A DNA stretch of 37,614 nucleotides from contig JAJTEY010000018.1 of the NCBI GenBank assembly GCA_021299855.1, forward strand, positions 1-37,614, written 5' to 3'. The position numbers were made by a program, and so were the translations under genes. Under the pieces are notes generated by a model. The model worked only from the letters and a program-made list of their open reading frames with translations, did no database searches and was not told the DNA's origin. The stretch is from Bacteroidota bacterium. Lineage in GTDB: Bacteria; Bacteroidota; Bacteroidia; Palsa-965. Shown here piece after piece: positions 9,374 to 18,030 of the stretch (position 1 is the first letter of the stretch; every line of letters begins with the position of its first letter).

Positions 9374-9675
9374 TTACTCGAATAGTGCGTATGGAATTTC
9401 ATCCCAATCGTGTGGATGATTTTCTTAAAGTTTTTGAAGCCAATAAAAATCGAATTGCGGGCTACCCCGGATGTTTACGACTTGAATTACATCGAAATAT
9501 CAGTGAGCCGCAAACTTTATACACGATTAGTCGCTGGATTTCGGAGGACGCGTTGAACGATTATCGCGCCAGCGAACTATTTCTTAGCACGTGGAAACAA
9601 ACTAAAATTCACTTTGCTGCACCGGCTCAGGCATGGAGCTCCACTGCGTTGTTCGATTCCGCGGAAATTAAATAA
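9370..9675 (+). CDS. Antibiotic biosynthesis monooxygenase (ABM) domain protein
   Basis: This is a 101-residue single-domain ferredoxin-like protein of the ABM/YgiN type. It starts with ITRIVRMEFHPNRVDDFLKVFEANKNRIAGYPGCLRLELHR and continues with TLYTISRWISEDALNDYRASELF. Both are the usual core of small dimeric quinol monooxygenases or heme-degrading relatives. There is no evident catalytic signature that fixes a substrate. Its ATG overlaps the preceding stop by four bases, so it is translationally coupled to the SAM-enzyme-like gene. Its end overlaps the convergent birA gene by 8 bases. Confidence 0.8.
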   Translation: MITRIVRMEFHPNRVDDFLKVFEANKNRIAGYPGCLRLELHRNISEPQTLYTISRWISEDALNDYRASELFLSTWKQTKIHFAAPAQAWSSTALFDSAEIK

Positions 9676-10435
9676 AGCCAACTTCCTTCACATCAAATTG
9701 GCGCTCTTCACCGGTTTCAAGCATCAGCACCAATCGCCCTTCAGAAGAAACATCATGCAGTGTAGCCGTAAAAACGGATTTGAAATCTGTGTACACAGCA
9801 GACTTATTGTAGCGGTACAGACGTTGAAAATAGCGACTTCGAATTTCATCACTTTTTCCGGCACGCAGCGTTAAATAAGCCGCTTCCAATTTTCCGAAAA
9901 GCACTTCCATAACCTCATCAAAAACATATTTTTCCCCACTTACTTTAGCCATAGATGTCGCGGTATTCAAGTCGCCGGGAAATTCCAGTTGGTTCACATT
10001 AATTCCAATTCCTGCAATAGATTGCATCCAAACTGCACCTTTGAAAGAGTTTTCAATCAAAATTCCGCCTGACTTTTTTCCATTGATTAAAATATCGTTA
10101 GGCCATTTGATTTGAATATCGGAATCGGGTAAGAATTCAGCCAGTGTTTCTGCCGTTGTCACTGCTACCGCTTCCGAAATACGGAATTGCTCCTTTACGC
10201 TTAAAAATGTCGGCGTAAGTAATACACTTAGGGTAATATTAGCGCCGGGTTCTGCATACCAGGAAGCACCACGCTGGCCTTTCCCTGCGTATTGTTCTGC
10301 AGCAATAACAACCGCACCTTCCGATAAAGCGCCCGTAGCAGCCATACCATTTAGGAACGAATTGGTAGAGTCCACACGATCGAGACGAACAATACGTCGA
10401 CCAATAAACAAAGTTTGTGAACCCTTCGTGCCCAT
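9668..10435 (-). CDS. birA: Biotin--[acetyl-CoA-carboxylase] ligase
   Basis: Biotin protein ligase attaches biotin to the carrier protein of acetyl-CoA carboxylase. I place the start at 10435 (MGTKGSQTLFIG), giving 255 residues. The frame stays open another 99 codons upstream, but that part is the antisense of the Lys/Ala-rich rsfS tail. Motifs are VDSTNSFL, the ligase loop AAEQYAGKGQRGASWYAEPG (usual GRGRxGRxW), LSVLL, IKWPNDILINGKKSGGILIE, and AGIGINVNQ. It lacks the N-terminal DNA-binding domain of E. coli BirA, so it is a class I ligase that is probably not a repressor. It is divergent from rsfS with an 79-base gap. Confidence 0.93.
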   Translation of the reverse strand: MGTKGSQTLFIGRRIVRLDRVDSTNSFLNGMAATGALSEGAVVIAAEQYAGKGQRGASWYAEPGANITLSVLLTPTFLSVKEQFRISEAVAVTTAETLAEFLPDSDIQIKWPNDILINGKKSGGILIENSFKGAVWMQSIAGIGINVNQLEFPGDLNTATSMAKVSGEKYVFDEVMEVLFGKLEAAYLTLRAGKSDEIRSRYFQRLYRYNKSAVYTDFKSVFTATLHDVSSEGRLVLMLETGEERQFDVKEVGFI

Positions 10436-10441
10436 TTTTGT

Positions 10442-10469
10442 TAATTTTGTACGCTTTATAGCAAATTTA
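10442..10469. promoter_or_regulatory. Back-to-back -7 boxes between birA and rsfS
   Basis: The plus strand has TAATTTTG (10442-10449), which would serve rsfS. The minus strand has TAAATTTG (10469-10462), which would serve birA. Both match TAnnTTTG and face each other 12 bases apart, so the two promoters would overlap and start sites would nearly coincide. Good TTG -33 partners are not obvious (nearest plus-strand TTTG is 24 bases upstream). Confidence 0.35.
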
Positions 10470-10514
10470 CAATTTGAACCAATGCCGCATGAGGAATGCG
10501 GTTTATATTCCCGA

Positions 10515-11090
10515 ATGGCAACTAAGAAAACTACTACAGCCAAAAAAGCTGCTCCGGCTAAGAAGAAACCTGCAACTAAAGCTGCAAAATCATCCGCGCC
10601 CAAGAAGGCTGCTCGCACCACGGCTGCTCCTAAAAAATCTGCTGCGAAGAAGACAACCAAAACGGCTGCTCCGACTAAAAAGGCAGTTAAAGTGGTTAGT
10701 GCTGCTGCTTCCACAAAAAAGACCGGCGGCAAATCAAAACTCCACGATGAATCTTTGGAATTGGCATTATCTGCAATTAAAGGAATTCAAGAGAAAAAGG
10801 GACAAAACATTCTTTGTCTCGATCTCAGCAAAATCGAAAACGCAGTAACGAAATACTTCATTATTTGTGATGCGCAATCGAATACGCAAGTGGAGGCCAT
10901 TGCTGATTCTGTGGAGCAATACGTGAAGAAAGATCGCGGGCAACGCGCGTATAAATCGGAGGGCTGGGAAAATGCGCTATGGATTTTGATTGATTACATT
11001 GATGTCGTTGTACACGTTTTCGAACAGGAAACCCGTAATTTCTACAACCTTGAAAGTTTGTGGGCAGATGCTGAAGAAGTGAAGTTTTAG
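10515..11090 (+). CDS. rsfS: Ribosome silencing factor RsfS with Lys/Ala-rich N-terminal tail
   Basis: The C-terminal ~115 residues (about 78-191) are RsfS (Iojap/YbeB family), which binds L14 on the large subunit and blocks subunit joining. Visible are the LCLDLSKIENAVTKYFIICDAQSNTQVEAIADSVE core, the SEGWENALWILIDYIDVVVHVF motif and FYNLESLWADAE. Ahead of it is a ~70-residue tail of Lys, Ala, Pro and Thr repeats (such as KKAAPAKKKPATKAAK), unlike the short N-terminus of ordinary RsfS. I chose the ATG at 10515 (MATKKTTT), which starts directly on the tail; upstream in-frame codons overlap birA. ftsH follows, a conserved neighbour in Bacteroidota. The RsfS call is firm and the tail's role is unknown. 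Confidence 0.9.
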   Translation: MATKKTTTAKKAAPAKKKPATKAAKSSAPKKAARTTAAPKKSAAKKTTKTAAPTKKAVKVVSAAASTKKTGGKSKLHDESLELALSAIKGIQEKKGQNILCLDLSKIENAVTKYFIICDAQSNTQVEAIADSVEQYVKKDRGQRAYKSEGWENALWILIDYIDVVVHVFEQETRNFYNLESLWADAEEVKF

Positions 11091-11157
11091 TGAAGAATTG
11101 TTAAAGCATTACAATAGTTGAGTCGGCATAACCGACCTTAGGAGAAATCAGGACTTT

Positions 11158-13233
11158 ATGAGTAACATGAATAACGAGCAAGAGCAAGAAAAGAAATTTA
11201 AGGACCGAATTCCGAAGAAACCGCAATTACCGCGATCTCCGTCAGGATTTTTCTGGATATACATCATTCTGGTTGTCGGATTGATCGGATTTTTCATTCC
11301 GAATATGATGTCGGATGTCCCCGAGATTTCGTACACCGAGTTTAATGATTTAGTGCGTGATCGTGCTGTAGAGAAGATCTATCGCGTAAGCAATGAGAAC
11401 AACCGACTAGAAATCGTAGTGCGTGCAGATAAGAAAGATGCGCCCGCTGTTGTTGCAATCCAAGCTAAACAGAAAAACTGGCGTGGACCTGTTCCTGCGC
11501 ATCAACCGCATTTACGACTCAGTTCAACGTGGACTGAAGATTTGGGTAAACGTATTACCGAAACACAACTGAATAATAATTACACGGCTCAGGAGCTTAT
11601 TGATATTCAGGAAATCAAACGCACTTCATTCTCCGATCATCTGGGTTGGTTGTTACCAATTTTGTTGATGGTAGTGTTGTGGGTATTCCTGATGCGTCGC
11701 ATGGGCGGCGGTGGTGGAAGCCAGATATTCAATATCGGAAAAAGTCGTGCGCAATTGTACGATAAAGACACCATGGTGAATGTAACGTTTAACGACGTTG
11801 CCGGATTGGAAGAAGCCAAGGTGGAAATTAAAGAGATTGTTGACTTTCTGAAGCATCCCAAAAAGTACACCGACTTAGGAGCAAAAATTCCGAAAGGAGC
11901 ATTACTAGTTGGCCCTCCGGGAACAGGTAAAACATTACTAGCGAAAGCAGTTGCCGGCGAAGCAAAAGTTCCTTTCTTCTCCTTATCAGGATCTGATTTC
12001 GTTGAAATGTTTGTCGGAGTTGGAGCCTCTCGCGTACGCGACTTGTTCAAACAAGCAAAAGAAAAATCGCCTTGTATCATCTTTATTGATGAAATTGATG
12101 CGATTGGCCGTGCGCGCGGAAGAAGCGTTTCTCAAGGTGCAAACGACGAACGAGAGAACACACTCAATCAGTTATTGACGGAAATGGACGGTTTTGGTAC
12201 GAATAGCGGGGTAATTATCCTTGCGGCAACCAACCGTGCAGATATTTTGGATCGTGCGTTATTGCGCGCAGGTCGATTCGATCGTCAGATTTACGTAGAT
12301 CTTCCTGATTTGAATGAGCGTAAGGCCATTTTCCAGGTGCATTTGAAACCATTAAAGTTGGATAAAGCTTTAGATCTCGACTTTTTGGCAAAACAAACAC
12401 CTGGCTTCTCGGGCGCCGATATCGCTAACATTTGTAACGAAGCGGCTTTGATTGCTGCACGACACAACAAGAAAACGGTAGACAAACAAGATTTCCTTGA
12501 TGCGGTGGATCGAGTAATCGGTGGATTGGAGAAGAAAAATAAAATTATTTCTCTCGACGAGAAGCGCATCATCGCATTCCACGAAGCAGGACATGCTACT
12601 GTAAGCTGGATGTTGAAACACGCGGCTCCATTAGTGAAAGTAACCATCGTACCTCGTGGTCGATCTTTAGGTGCGGCTTGGTATTTACCGGAAGAACGTC
12701 AATTAACCACAACAGAACAGTTTATTGATGAGATGTGTGCAACATTAGGAGGTCGTGCTGCGGAAGATGTCATTTTTGACCAAGTATCTACAGGTGCATT
12801 GAGTGATCTTGAACGTGTAACCAAGCAGGCTTATGCAATGGTTATGTATTACGGACTGAATGATAAAGTAGGCAACATCAGTTTCTACGACTCAACAGGT
12901 CAGGAATATTCATTCCAGAAACCATATAGCAATAAGACTGCAGAAGTTATTGATGAGGAAGTAAAGAAAATGGTGGATGCTGCTTACGAAAAAGCAAAGC
13001 AAATCCTGCGCGACAATCGCTCAAAACTGGAGCAGTTAGCAAAAGTATTGTTGGAGCGTGAAGTCATTTTCAAGGAAGATTTGGAACAGATTTTTGGTAA
13101 ACGACCTTGGGACGTGGAAGTTAAAGAGGAAACACCTCAGAACACATCAACACCTACACCTACAGTTGTCGGAGACCAGTTGTCCGGAGAAGAAACCAAG
13201 AAAGAAGAGAATAATGACAATCCGGTCGTTTAA
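11158..13233 (+). CDS. ftsH: ATP-dependent zinc metalloprotease FtsH
   Basis: FtsH is a membrane-bound AAA+ protease that degrades damaged and regulatory proteins. The 691 residues show a cytoplasmic start, transmembrane segment 1 (31-49), a periplasmic domain (50-160), transmembrane segment 2 (162-179) and a Gly-rich linker. The AAA domain has Walker A GPPGTGKT (252-259), Walker B IIFIDEID (307-314) and the second region of homology ([19 protein letters not shown]). The M41 protease domain has HEAGH (475-479), and the C-terminal tail is acidic and Thr/Pro-rich. All catalytic elements are intact. It lies between rsfS and the LUD gene, and a strong hairpin terminator follows. Confidence 0.98.
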   Translation: MSNMNNEQEQEKKFKDRIPKKPQLPRSPSGFFWIYIILVVGLIGFFIPNMMSDVPEISYTEFNDLVRDRAVEKIYRVSNENNRLEIVVRADKKDAPAVVAIQAKQKNWRGPVPAHQPHLRLSSTWTEDLGKRITETQLNNNYTAQELIDIQEIKRTSFSDHLGWLLPILLMVVLWVFLMRRMGGGGGSQIFNIGKSRAQLYDKDTMVNVTFNDVAGLEEAKVEIKEIVDFLKHPKKYTDLGAKIPKGALLVGPPGTGKTLLAKAVAGEAKVPFFSLSGSDFVEMFVGVGASRVRDLFKQAKEKSPCIIFIDEIDAIGRARGRSVSQGANDERENTLNQLLTEMDGFGTNSGVIILAATNRADILDRALLRAGRFDRQIYVDLPDLNERKAIFQVHLKPLKLDKALDLDFLAKQTPGFSGADIANICNEAALIAARHNKKTVDKQDFLDAVDRVIGGLEKKNKIISLDEKRIIAFHEAGHATVSWMLKHAAPLVKVTIVPRGRSLGAAWYLPEERQLTTTEQFIDEMCATLGGRAAEDVIFDQVSTGALSDLERVTKQAYAMVMYYGLNDKVGNISFYDSTGQEYSFQKPYSNKTAEVIDEEVKKMVDAAYEKAKQILRDNRSKLEQLAKVLLEREVIFKEDLEQIFGKRPWDVEVKEETPQNTSTPTPTVVGDQLSGEETKKEENNDNPVV

Positions 13234-13252
13234 AAACTATGCATAATTATTG

Positions 13253-13281
13253 AAAGGTCAACCCCAAAAAGGTTGACCTTT
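13253..13281 (+). terminator. Hairpin terminator after ftsH
   Basis: AAAGGTCAACC (13253-13263) pairs perfectly with GGTTGACCTTT (13271-13281) around a seven-base loop, 20 bases after the ftsH stop. The trailing T-run is short, so termination may be partial. Confidence 0.65.
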
Positions 13282-13310
13282 CTGTATAACTTTATGCCGT
13301 TAGAGCTATC

Positions 13311-13967
13311 ATGGAAGAATCTACATCGCGAGAAAAAGTATTGAAAAAGTTACGGGCTGCGCTGATGACAAAGTCGCGTTTGGAACCCGGAGCAATAGAT
13401 TTCGAAAGCAATGTTTTTCAATCATTCGAAGAACCGCTAGAGCTTGTTTTTGCGCAACAGTTTTCAGACGTTGGAGGACAATTTATTTTTTGTGAGAACG
13501 ATCAGGACTTTATAGATAATATTGCTGCGTTATTACAAGACAACTCATTTGGAAAAGTGTGGTGTGGAGATGCGGAATTAATTCCATTATTGGAAACGGC
13601 GCAACTTAAATTTGACCGTCAAATTCCAGTGAGTGATGCCGACACAACGATAACCGGTTGCGAATTTTTAATTGCACGTTCCGGCAGTATTATGGTGTCA
13701 TCAAAACAAGCATCCGGAAGACGAGCTGCTTACGTTCCTGCGAATCACATTGTGGTTGCGCGTACTTCACAATTAGTGATGCACTTGAAAGATGCGTTGC
13801 GGGAATTGAAAAATAAATATAACGATCAACCACCATCGATGACTTCGATAATTACAGGCCCGAGCAGATCTGCAGATATTGAAAAAATTCTTACCACCGG
13901 TGCGCATGGCGCTAAAGAACTCTATCTTTTTTTGATTGACGATTTGGAATGGAATCCGGAAGATTAA
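13311..13967 (+). CDS. LUD-domain protein (LutC/YkgG family)
   Basis: This 218-residue protein has the LUD domain found in LutC, a component of the lactate-utilisation complex. The domain shows GCEFLIARSGSIMVSSKQASGRRAAYVPANHIVVA in the centre and a C-terminal ITGPSRSADIEKILTTGAHGAKELYLFLID. These match the family's conserved TGTI(V) and GPSxTADIExxxVxGxHGPxxLxVILV elements. The partners LutA and LutB are not present. In Bacteroidota a lone LUD gene often sits between ftsH and cdsA, as here, so a role in lactate oxidation is doubtful. It ends 6 bases before cdsA, suggesting cotranscription. Confidence 0.85.
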   Translation: MEESTSREKVLKKLRAALMTKSRLEPGAIDFESNVFQSFEEPLELVFAQQFSDVGGQFIFCENDQDFIDNIAALLQDNSFGKVWCGDAELIPLLETAQLKFDRQIPVSDADTTITGCEFLIARSGSIMVSSKQASGRRAAYVPANHIVVARTSQLVMHLKDALRELKNKYNDQPPSMTSIITGPSRSADIEKILTTGAHGAKELYLFLIDDLEWNPED

Positions 13968-13973
13968 TGTATC

Positions 13974-14822
13974 ATGGATCGTAATCTCATTCAACGTCTG
14001 ATAACGGGCACTTTGTTTGTCGGCGTTTTGGTTTTTGCAATATGGTGGCACTCGTGGTCATATGCAGCCCTTTTTCTGATCATTACCGTTTCGGGACTAT
14101 TCGAGTTCTACCGACTGATTGGTTTAACGGGAGCTTCTCCGCAAGTTTTTACGGGTGTCGTGACAGCAATCGCATTGTACGCCGGTGTTTACGGTTTGTA
14201 TGAGTTCACTTACGAACTGCAACTAGCATTGCCTCTCGCGTTACTCTTAATGTTCGTCATTTTTATTGTTGAGTTATTTCGCGGATCTGCTGCGCCGTTT
14301 CAGAATATTGGAACAACAATTCTTGGTGTAATCTATGTTGCGCTTCCTTTCGCGCTCTGGCATACCGCCTCTTTCGATATGCTCAATAATATCAACACCG
14401 GCAAATTAGAAACGTATTATAATTACCGATACATGCTGGGGTTCTTTATCATTCTTTGGACAAGTGATTCATTGGCATACGTTTGCGGACGACTATTCGG
14501 TAAACGCAAATTATATGAACGTATTTCACCTAAGAAAACATGGGAAGGCTTTATTGGTGGTGTTGTCTTTACTATTGCTGCCTCTTGGCTGGTCGGCGAA
14601 TACATTGGAGGGTTACAACATCTGCATTGGATGGTCATCGGAGGAATAGTGGCAATAACGGGCACTTTAGGCGATTTGGTCGAATCGATGTTCAAGCGAA
14701 GTATCGGTGTAAAGGACTCGGGAACATTGCTTCCGGGTCATGGCGGAATCCTCGACAGATTTGACGCCGTGCTGATTTCCTCCCCATTTGTGGTGATGTA
14801 CATTTTGGCCGTTCAACGATAA
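13974..14822 (+). CDS. cdsA: Phosphatidate cytidylyltransferase
   Basis: CdsA makes CDP-diacylglycerol from phosphatidic acid and CTP, the branch point of phospholipid synthesis. The 282 residues are mostly hydrophobic, with about seven or eight membrane segments. They contain SDSLAYVCGRLFGKRKL and SPKKTWEGFIGG in the middle. The C-terminal signature is GDLVESMFKRSIGVKDSG...LPGHGGILDRFD, with the metal-binding and catalytic Asp residues. It is 6 bases after the LUD gene. Phosphatidylserine decarboxylase, from the same pathway, lies two genes downstream. Confidence 0.96.
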   Translation: MDRNLIQRLITGTLFVGVLVFAIWWHSWSYAALFLIITVSGLFEFYRLIGLTGASPQVFTGVVTAIALYAGVYGLYEFTYELQLALPLALLLMFVIFIVELFRGSAAPFQNIGTTILGVIYVALPFALWHTASFDMLNNINTGKLETYYNYRYMLGFFIILWTSDSLAYVCGRLFGKRKLYERISPKKTWEGFIGGVVFTIAASWLVGEYIGGLQHLHWMVIGGIVAITGTLGDLVESMFKRSIGVKDSGTLLPGHGGILDRFDAVLISSPFVVMYILAVQR

Positions 14823-14918
14823 TTTTCTTCAATAACATACCCTCAACGATTCGATATAAATTACCTAATTTCGTCCCTGCTCAATTAAACAAGAGAACCA
14901 ACGTATAAAAAACCAGTT

Positions 14919-16193
14919 ATGGCTACTACAACAAAGAAGACAGAAGCAACACATCACAGCATGTTTGATGCAGTACTTGCTCGTCTGGACAAGGCTGCAG
15001 AGTTGTTTGGATTAGACCCGTCTGTTGCTGAAATTCTTCGTCACCCTAAGAAAGAAGTTAAAGTGAGCTTGCCAATCGTTATGGATAACGGCAGCATTCA
15101 GGTATTTGAAGGTTATCGCACAGTTCACTCTACGCATCTGGGACCATCAAAAGGTGGTATTCGTTATGCGATGGATGTAAACGATGATGAAGTTCGTGCA
15201 CTTGCTGCTTGGATGACCGTTAAATGTGCCATTGCCAACTTGCCTTATGGTGGTGGTAAAGGTGGTATCAAATGTGATCCGCGTAAAATGTCAGTCGGTG
15301 AATTGGAGCGTTTAACACGTGCCTACACTCGTGCTATGGCGGATATTTTTGGAGTAAACAAAGACATTCCTGCACCGGATATGGGCACAGGCAAGCGCGA
15401 GATGGCTTGGTTAGTAGATGAATTCAATAAAGTAACCGGAGAAGATCAGCCGGGCGTAACAACAGGAAAGCCAATCACATTAGGTGGTTCTCGCGGCCGT
15501 GAAGCTGCAACAGGTCGTGGTGTAATGGTAGCTTCTTTGGCTGCTATGAAGAAAATCGGCATCAACCACAAAACTGCAACTGCTGCTGTTCAAGGTTTCG
15601 GTAACGTAGGTTCACATGCTTCACGTTTGCTCGCTTCTAAAAACATTAAAATTGTTGCGATTTCCGATCACACTGCTGCATTCCACAATGAAAAAGGAAT
15701 TGACATTGATGCTGCATTGCGTTACGTTGCGCAAAACGGCAACATGTTAAAAGGATTCACCGGCGGAGATGAAATCAGCAATAATGATTTGATTACTTGC
15801 AATGTGGATCTTTTAGTTCCTGCAGCGATTCAAGGTGTAATTACTGCTGCTAATGCAAAAGATATCAAGGCGAAATTAATCGTTGAAGGTGCAAACGGTC
15901 CAACGGAGGCGGAAGCTGATGCAATTTTGAATGACAAAGGAATCGTTGTAGTACCGGACGTTTTAGCAAACGGTGGCGGCGTTACTGTATCTTACTTCGA
16001 GTGGGTACAAAACAAATACGGCCACTACTGGACAGAAGATGAAGTGAACGCAAAACACGACATTTCCATGAATCAGGCATTTGAAAACGTGTGGTTCAAC
16101 TCACAACAATACAAAACCAGCATGCGCATCGGAGCGTACATCACAGCATTGAAAAAGCTGGATAAAGCGATTCGTTACAAAGGCAACTATTAA
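14919..16193 (+). CDS. gdhA: Glu/Leu/Phe/Val dehydrogenase (glutamate dehydrogenase)
   Basis: This is a 424-residue hexameric-type amino-acid dehydrogenase that catalyses reversible oxidative deamination, most likely of glutamate. It shows the substrate-domain signature LPYGGGKGGI with catalytic Lys114 and KGGIRY earlier. The Rossmann fold has the nucleotide motif GFGNVGSHA, followed by EGANGPT and NGGGVTVSYFEW. The length fits the roughly 420-residue family rather than the ~450-residue NADP biosynthetic form. NAD versus NADP preference is not settled here. It is separated from cdsA by about 96 bases and followed by a clear terminator, so it is probably a single-gene unit. Confidence 0.93.
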   Translation: MATTTKKTEATHHSMFDAVLARLDKAAELFGLDPSVAEILRHPKKEVKVSLPIVMDNGSIQVFEGYRTVHSTHLGPSKGGIRYAMDVNDDEVRALAAWMTVKCAIANLPYGGGKGGIKCDPRKMSVGELERLTRAYTRAMADIFGVNKDIPAPDMGTGKREMAWLVDEFNKVTGEDQPGVTTGKPITLGGSRGREAATGRGVMVASLAAMKKIGINHKTATAAVQGFGNVGSHASRLLASKNIKIVAISDHTAAFHNEKGIDIDAALRYVAQNGNMLKGFTGGDEISNNDLITCNVDLLVPAAIQGVITAANAKDIKAKLIVEGANGPTEAEADAILNDKGIVVVPDVLANGGGVTVSYFEWVQNKYGHYWTEDEVNAKHDISMNQAFENVWFNSQQYKTSMRIGAYITALKKLDKAIRYKGNY

Positions 16194-16210
16194 TCGTTAC
16201 AAACGAAACG

Positions 16211-16237
16211 AAAAGCAGCTCGAAAGGCTGCTTTTTT
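16211..16237 (+). terminator. Rho-independent terminator after gdhA
   Basis: AAAAGCAGC (16211-16219) pairs with GCTGCTTTT (16227-16235) around a seven-base loop and is followed by further T residues. It lies 17 bases after the gdhA stop codon. Confidence 0.85.
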
Positions 16238-16255
16238 ATTACCTGTGCGAAAGGT

Positions 16256-16263
16256 TATCTTTG
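16256..16263 (+). promoter_or_regulatory. -7 box (TATCTTTG) upstream of psd
   Basis: TATCTTTG fits TAnnTTTG, 19 bases before the psd start codon and just after the gdhA terminator. There is no clear TTG at -33; a T-rich stretch from the terminator is at that position. Confidence 0.45.
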
Positions 16264-16282
16264 TACACTAAACATTACACCT

Positions 16283-16942
16283 ATGAAATTTCACCGCGAA
16301 GGCCGATTGACGATTTTCATGACGCTGCTGTTGTTTTTTGTTGTGAATATTGGCATGTATCTGATAGATCCGGGATTTGGAATTGCCAACATTATCGCAC
16401 TGGTTCTAACATTGGCGTTGCTGTATATTATTCTCCAGTTTTTCCGTAATCCACCGCGCAACACTGTTCCCAATGTGCAACATATTATTTCTCCTGCCGA
16501 TGGAAAAGTAGTGGTAATTGAAGAAGTGGAAGAATCGGAATATTTTAAAGACAAGCGCATTCAGATTTCCGTTTTCATGTCACCGTTTAACGTGCACGTG
16601 AATCGTTATCCCATCGGAGGAACAGTTTCGTATGTAAAATACCATCCGGGTTTGTATTTAGTGGCATGGCATCCGAAATCATCAACAGAGAACGAACGCA
16701 GCACAGTTGTAGTGAAGCATCCTTCAGGTATTGAAGTACTGTTTCGTCAAATTGCCGGTGCCTTAGCAAAACGAATTGTGTATTATTCTGCCGTTGGTGA
16801 TGAGGCGCAGCAAGGCGGGGAAATGGGCTTTATTAAATTTGGTTCGCGTGTAGATATTTACGTGCCGCTTGGAACTAAGATTGACGTACAGCTGAATCAG
16901 GTAGTGCGCGGTGGAGAATCAGTATTGGCCACATTAGCATGA
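16283..16942 (+). CDS. psd: Phosphatidylserine decarboxylase family protein (short PSD type)
   Basis: PSD converts phosphatidylserine to phosphatidylethanolamine at the membrane, using a pyruvoyl group made by self-cleavage at a Gly-Ser bond. The 219 residues match the short, archaeal-type PSD common in Bacteroidota. Two N-terminal membrane segments (about 9-28 and 35-53) are followed by the decarboxylase domain with SPADGKVV (70-77), MSPFNVHVNR (99-108) and the cleavage site FGSRVDIYVP, where Gly187-Ser188 would be split. It lies downstream of cdsA in the same pathway, with its own likely promoter. The pssA gene is not in the window. Confidence 0.94.
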   Translation: MKFHREGRLTIFMTLLLFFVVNIGMYLIDPGFGIANIIALVLTLALLYIILQFFRNPPRNTVPNVQHIISPADGKVVVIEEVEESEYFKDKRIQISVFMSPFNVHVNRYPIGGTVSYVKYHPGLYLVAWHPKSSTENERSTVVVKHPSGIEVLFRQIAGALAKRIVYYSAVGDEAQQGGEMGFIKFGSRVDIYVPLGTKIDVQLNQVVRGGESVLATLA

Positions 16943-16988
16943 AATCGTTAAAAAAGTTAAAAAACTCACACTCTAGCACGCAATTTGC

Positions 16989-16996
16989 TACATTTG
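16989..16996 (+). promoter_or_regulatory. -7 box (TACATTTG) for the small exported protein
   Basis: TACATTTG matches TAnnTTTG and lies 30 bases before the ATG at 17027, implying a short leader. No convincing -33 TTG is visible. Confidence 0.4.
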
Positions 16997-17026
16997 GAAT
17001 AAGCAACTAATTAAAACCTAATAGAC

Positions 17027-17275
17027 ATGAAAAAGTTATTTGTAGTATTGGCATTGGCCGGAATGGTAGGAACAGTTTCTGCAACTACTGTATCTGCGAT
17101 CAACGGATCTGAAATCGTTGTTGTTAAAGGCGGCGACAAAAAGAAGAAAAAGAAAAAAGGATGCTGCTCAGGCGACGCTAAAGCTGCTGACGGAAAAACA
17201 TCTTGCGCTGACGGTGCAAAGAAAGAAGCCGGATGCTGCAAAGACAAGAAAGCTGATGCTGCTCCAAAGCAATAA
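17027..17275 (+). CDS. Small exported Lys/Cys-rich protein of unknown function
   Basis: This 82-residue protein begins with a signal peptide (MKKLFVVLALAGMVGTVSA, cleavage near residue 19-24). A run of seven lysines follows at about residues 38-44. After it come five cysteines in the order GCCSG, TSC and GCC within a Lys/Ala/Asp-rich segment. There is no folded-domain signature. The clustered cysteines and lysines suggest metal binding or surface association, but this is inference. It has its own promoter-like box and a strong terminator, so it is a single-gene unit. I do not recognise a named family. Confidence 0.75.
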   Translation: MKKLFVVLALAGMVGTVSATTVSAINGSEIVVVKGGDKKKKKKKGCCSGDAKAADGKTSCADGAKKEAGCCKDKKADAAPKQ

Positions 17276-17291
17276 TCGCTTTTCGAAAAAC

Positions 17292-17324
17292 AAAAAAACC
17301 GCTGTTAACGCAGCGGTTTTTTTT
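17292..17324. terminator. Bidirectional terminator between convergent genes
   Basis: An A-run plus ACCGCTG (17292-17304) pairs with CAGCGGT plus a T-run (17311-17323) around a six-base loop. It would terminate the small exported protein gene on the plus strand and the long minus-strand operon whose last stop codon overlaps it. Confidence 0.9.
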
Positions 17325-18030
17325 ATGCTTTATCCCGAACAATGTGCTCTATTTGTCGCAGTTCCTGAATTTCAAACGTCACTTCTTCATCATGCGTTTG
17401 TGCGTTAACATTGAAATACACTTGATCAATAGCCGCATCACGCGCACCAACAATATCCACGTGTAAGTCATCACCAATCATTAATGAATTGGACGCTACT
17501 GCCCCACTCTTTTTCATGGCGTAGTTGAATATCCTCACGTCCGGCTTATTATAACCGCAGCCTTCAGAAGTAACTATTACTGTGAAATATTTATCCAGTC
17601 CGCAATGTTCCAGCTTATAATGCTGAACTTCCGGAAAGCCATTGGTAATGATGTGAAATTCGAAATCGTCTTTCAGCGCGTCCAGCAATTCCATAGCACC
17701 CGGAATTAAATTGGTTTTCTTCGGTGCTTCAGAAATGTAATCCTGATCAAATGCGTCAGCTAATTTTTGATCGTGAACGCCAAAATGTGCTAACGTCTGC
17801 TTGAAGCGCAATGCGCGCAAAGTAGCTTTATCAATTTTCTTTTTTCGGTAACGATCCCACAGCAAATCGTTGTATTCGTTGTAATGATTTATGAATACGT
17901 CAACAGGAGGAACACCGCGTCCCGAAAGATTATATTTATCGTACAATTCGGCCAATGTCTCACGGGCATTACGCTCCATGTCCCACAAGGTGCGGTCCAG
18001 GTCAAAAAATAAATGACGGTATTTACTCAT
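17323..18030 (-). CDS. YjjG-like HAD-family pyrimidine nucleotide phosphatase
   Basis: This 235-residue haloacid-dehalogenase-superfamily phosphatase has motif I FFDLDRTLWD (Asp10 and Asp12), motif II HIITNGFPE, and motif III/IV Lys near YNKPD with SLMIGDDLHVDIVGA. The cap region and the wording of motif I resemble YjjG, a nucleotidase that removes non-canonical pyrimidine nucleotides. A housecleaning role near upp (uracil salvage) would make sense. The start overlaps the upstream membrane-protein gene by 8 bases, so it is the last gene of the operon. The HAD call is firm; the YjjG assignment is likely. Confidence 0.88.
   Translation of the reverse strand: MSKYRHLFFDLDRTLWDMERNARETLAELYDKYNLSGRGVPPVDVFINHYNEYNDLLWDRYRKKKIDKATLRALRFKQTLAHFGVHDQKLADAFDQDYISEAPKKTNLIPGAMELLDALKDDFEFHIITNGFPEVQHYKLEHCGLDKYFTVIVTSEGCGYNKPDVRIFNYAMKKSGAVASNSLMIGDDLHVDIVGARDAAIDQVYFNVNAQTHDEEVTFEIQELRQIEHIVRDKA

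Noticed and set aside
10436-10732. 99-codon N-terminal extension of birA encoding a hydrophobic Ala/Val/Phe-rich segment that looks like membrane helices
   Set aside because: It is the exact antisense of the Lys/Ala-rich rsfS tail; family alignment starts birA at 10435, next to a -7 box.
11637-12080. Minus-strand 147-codon frame inside ftsH
   Set aside because: It is the complement of the highly conserved AAA domain of ftsH and has no family features.
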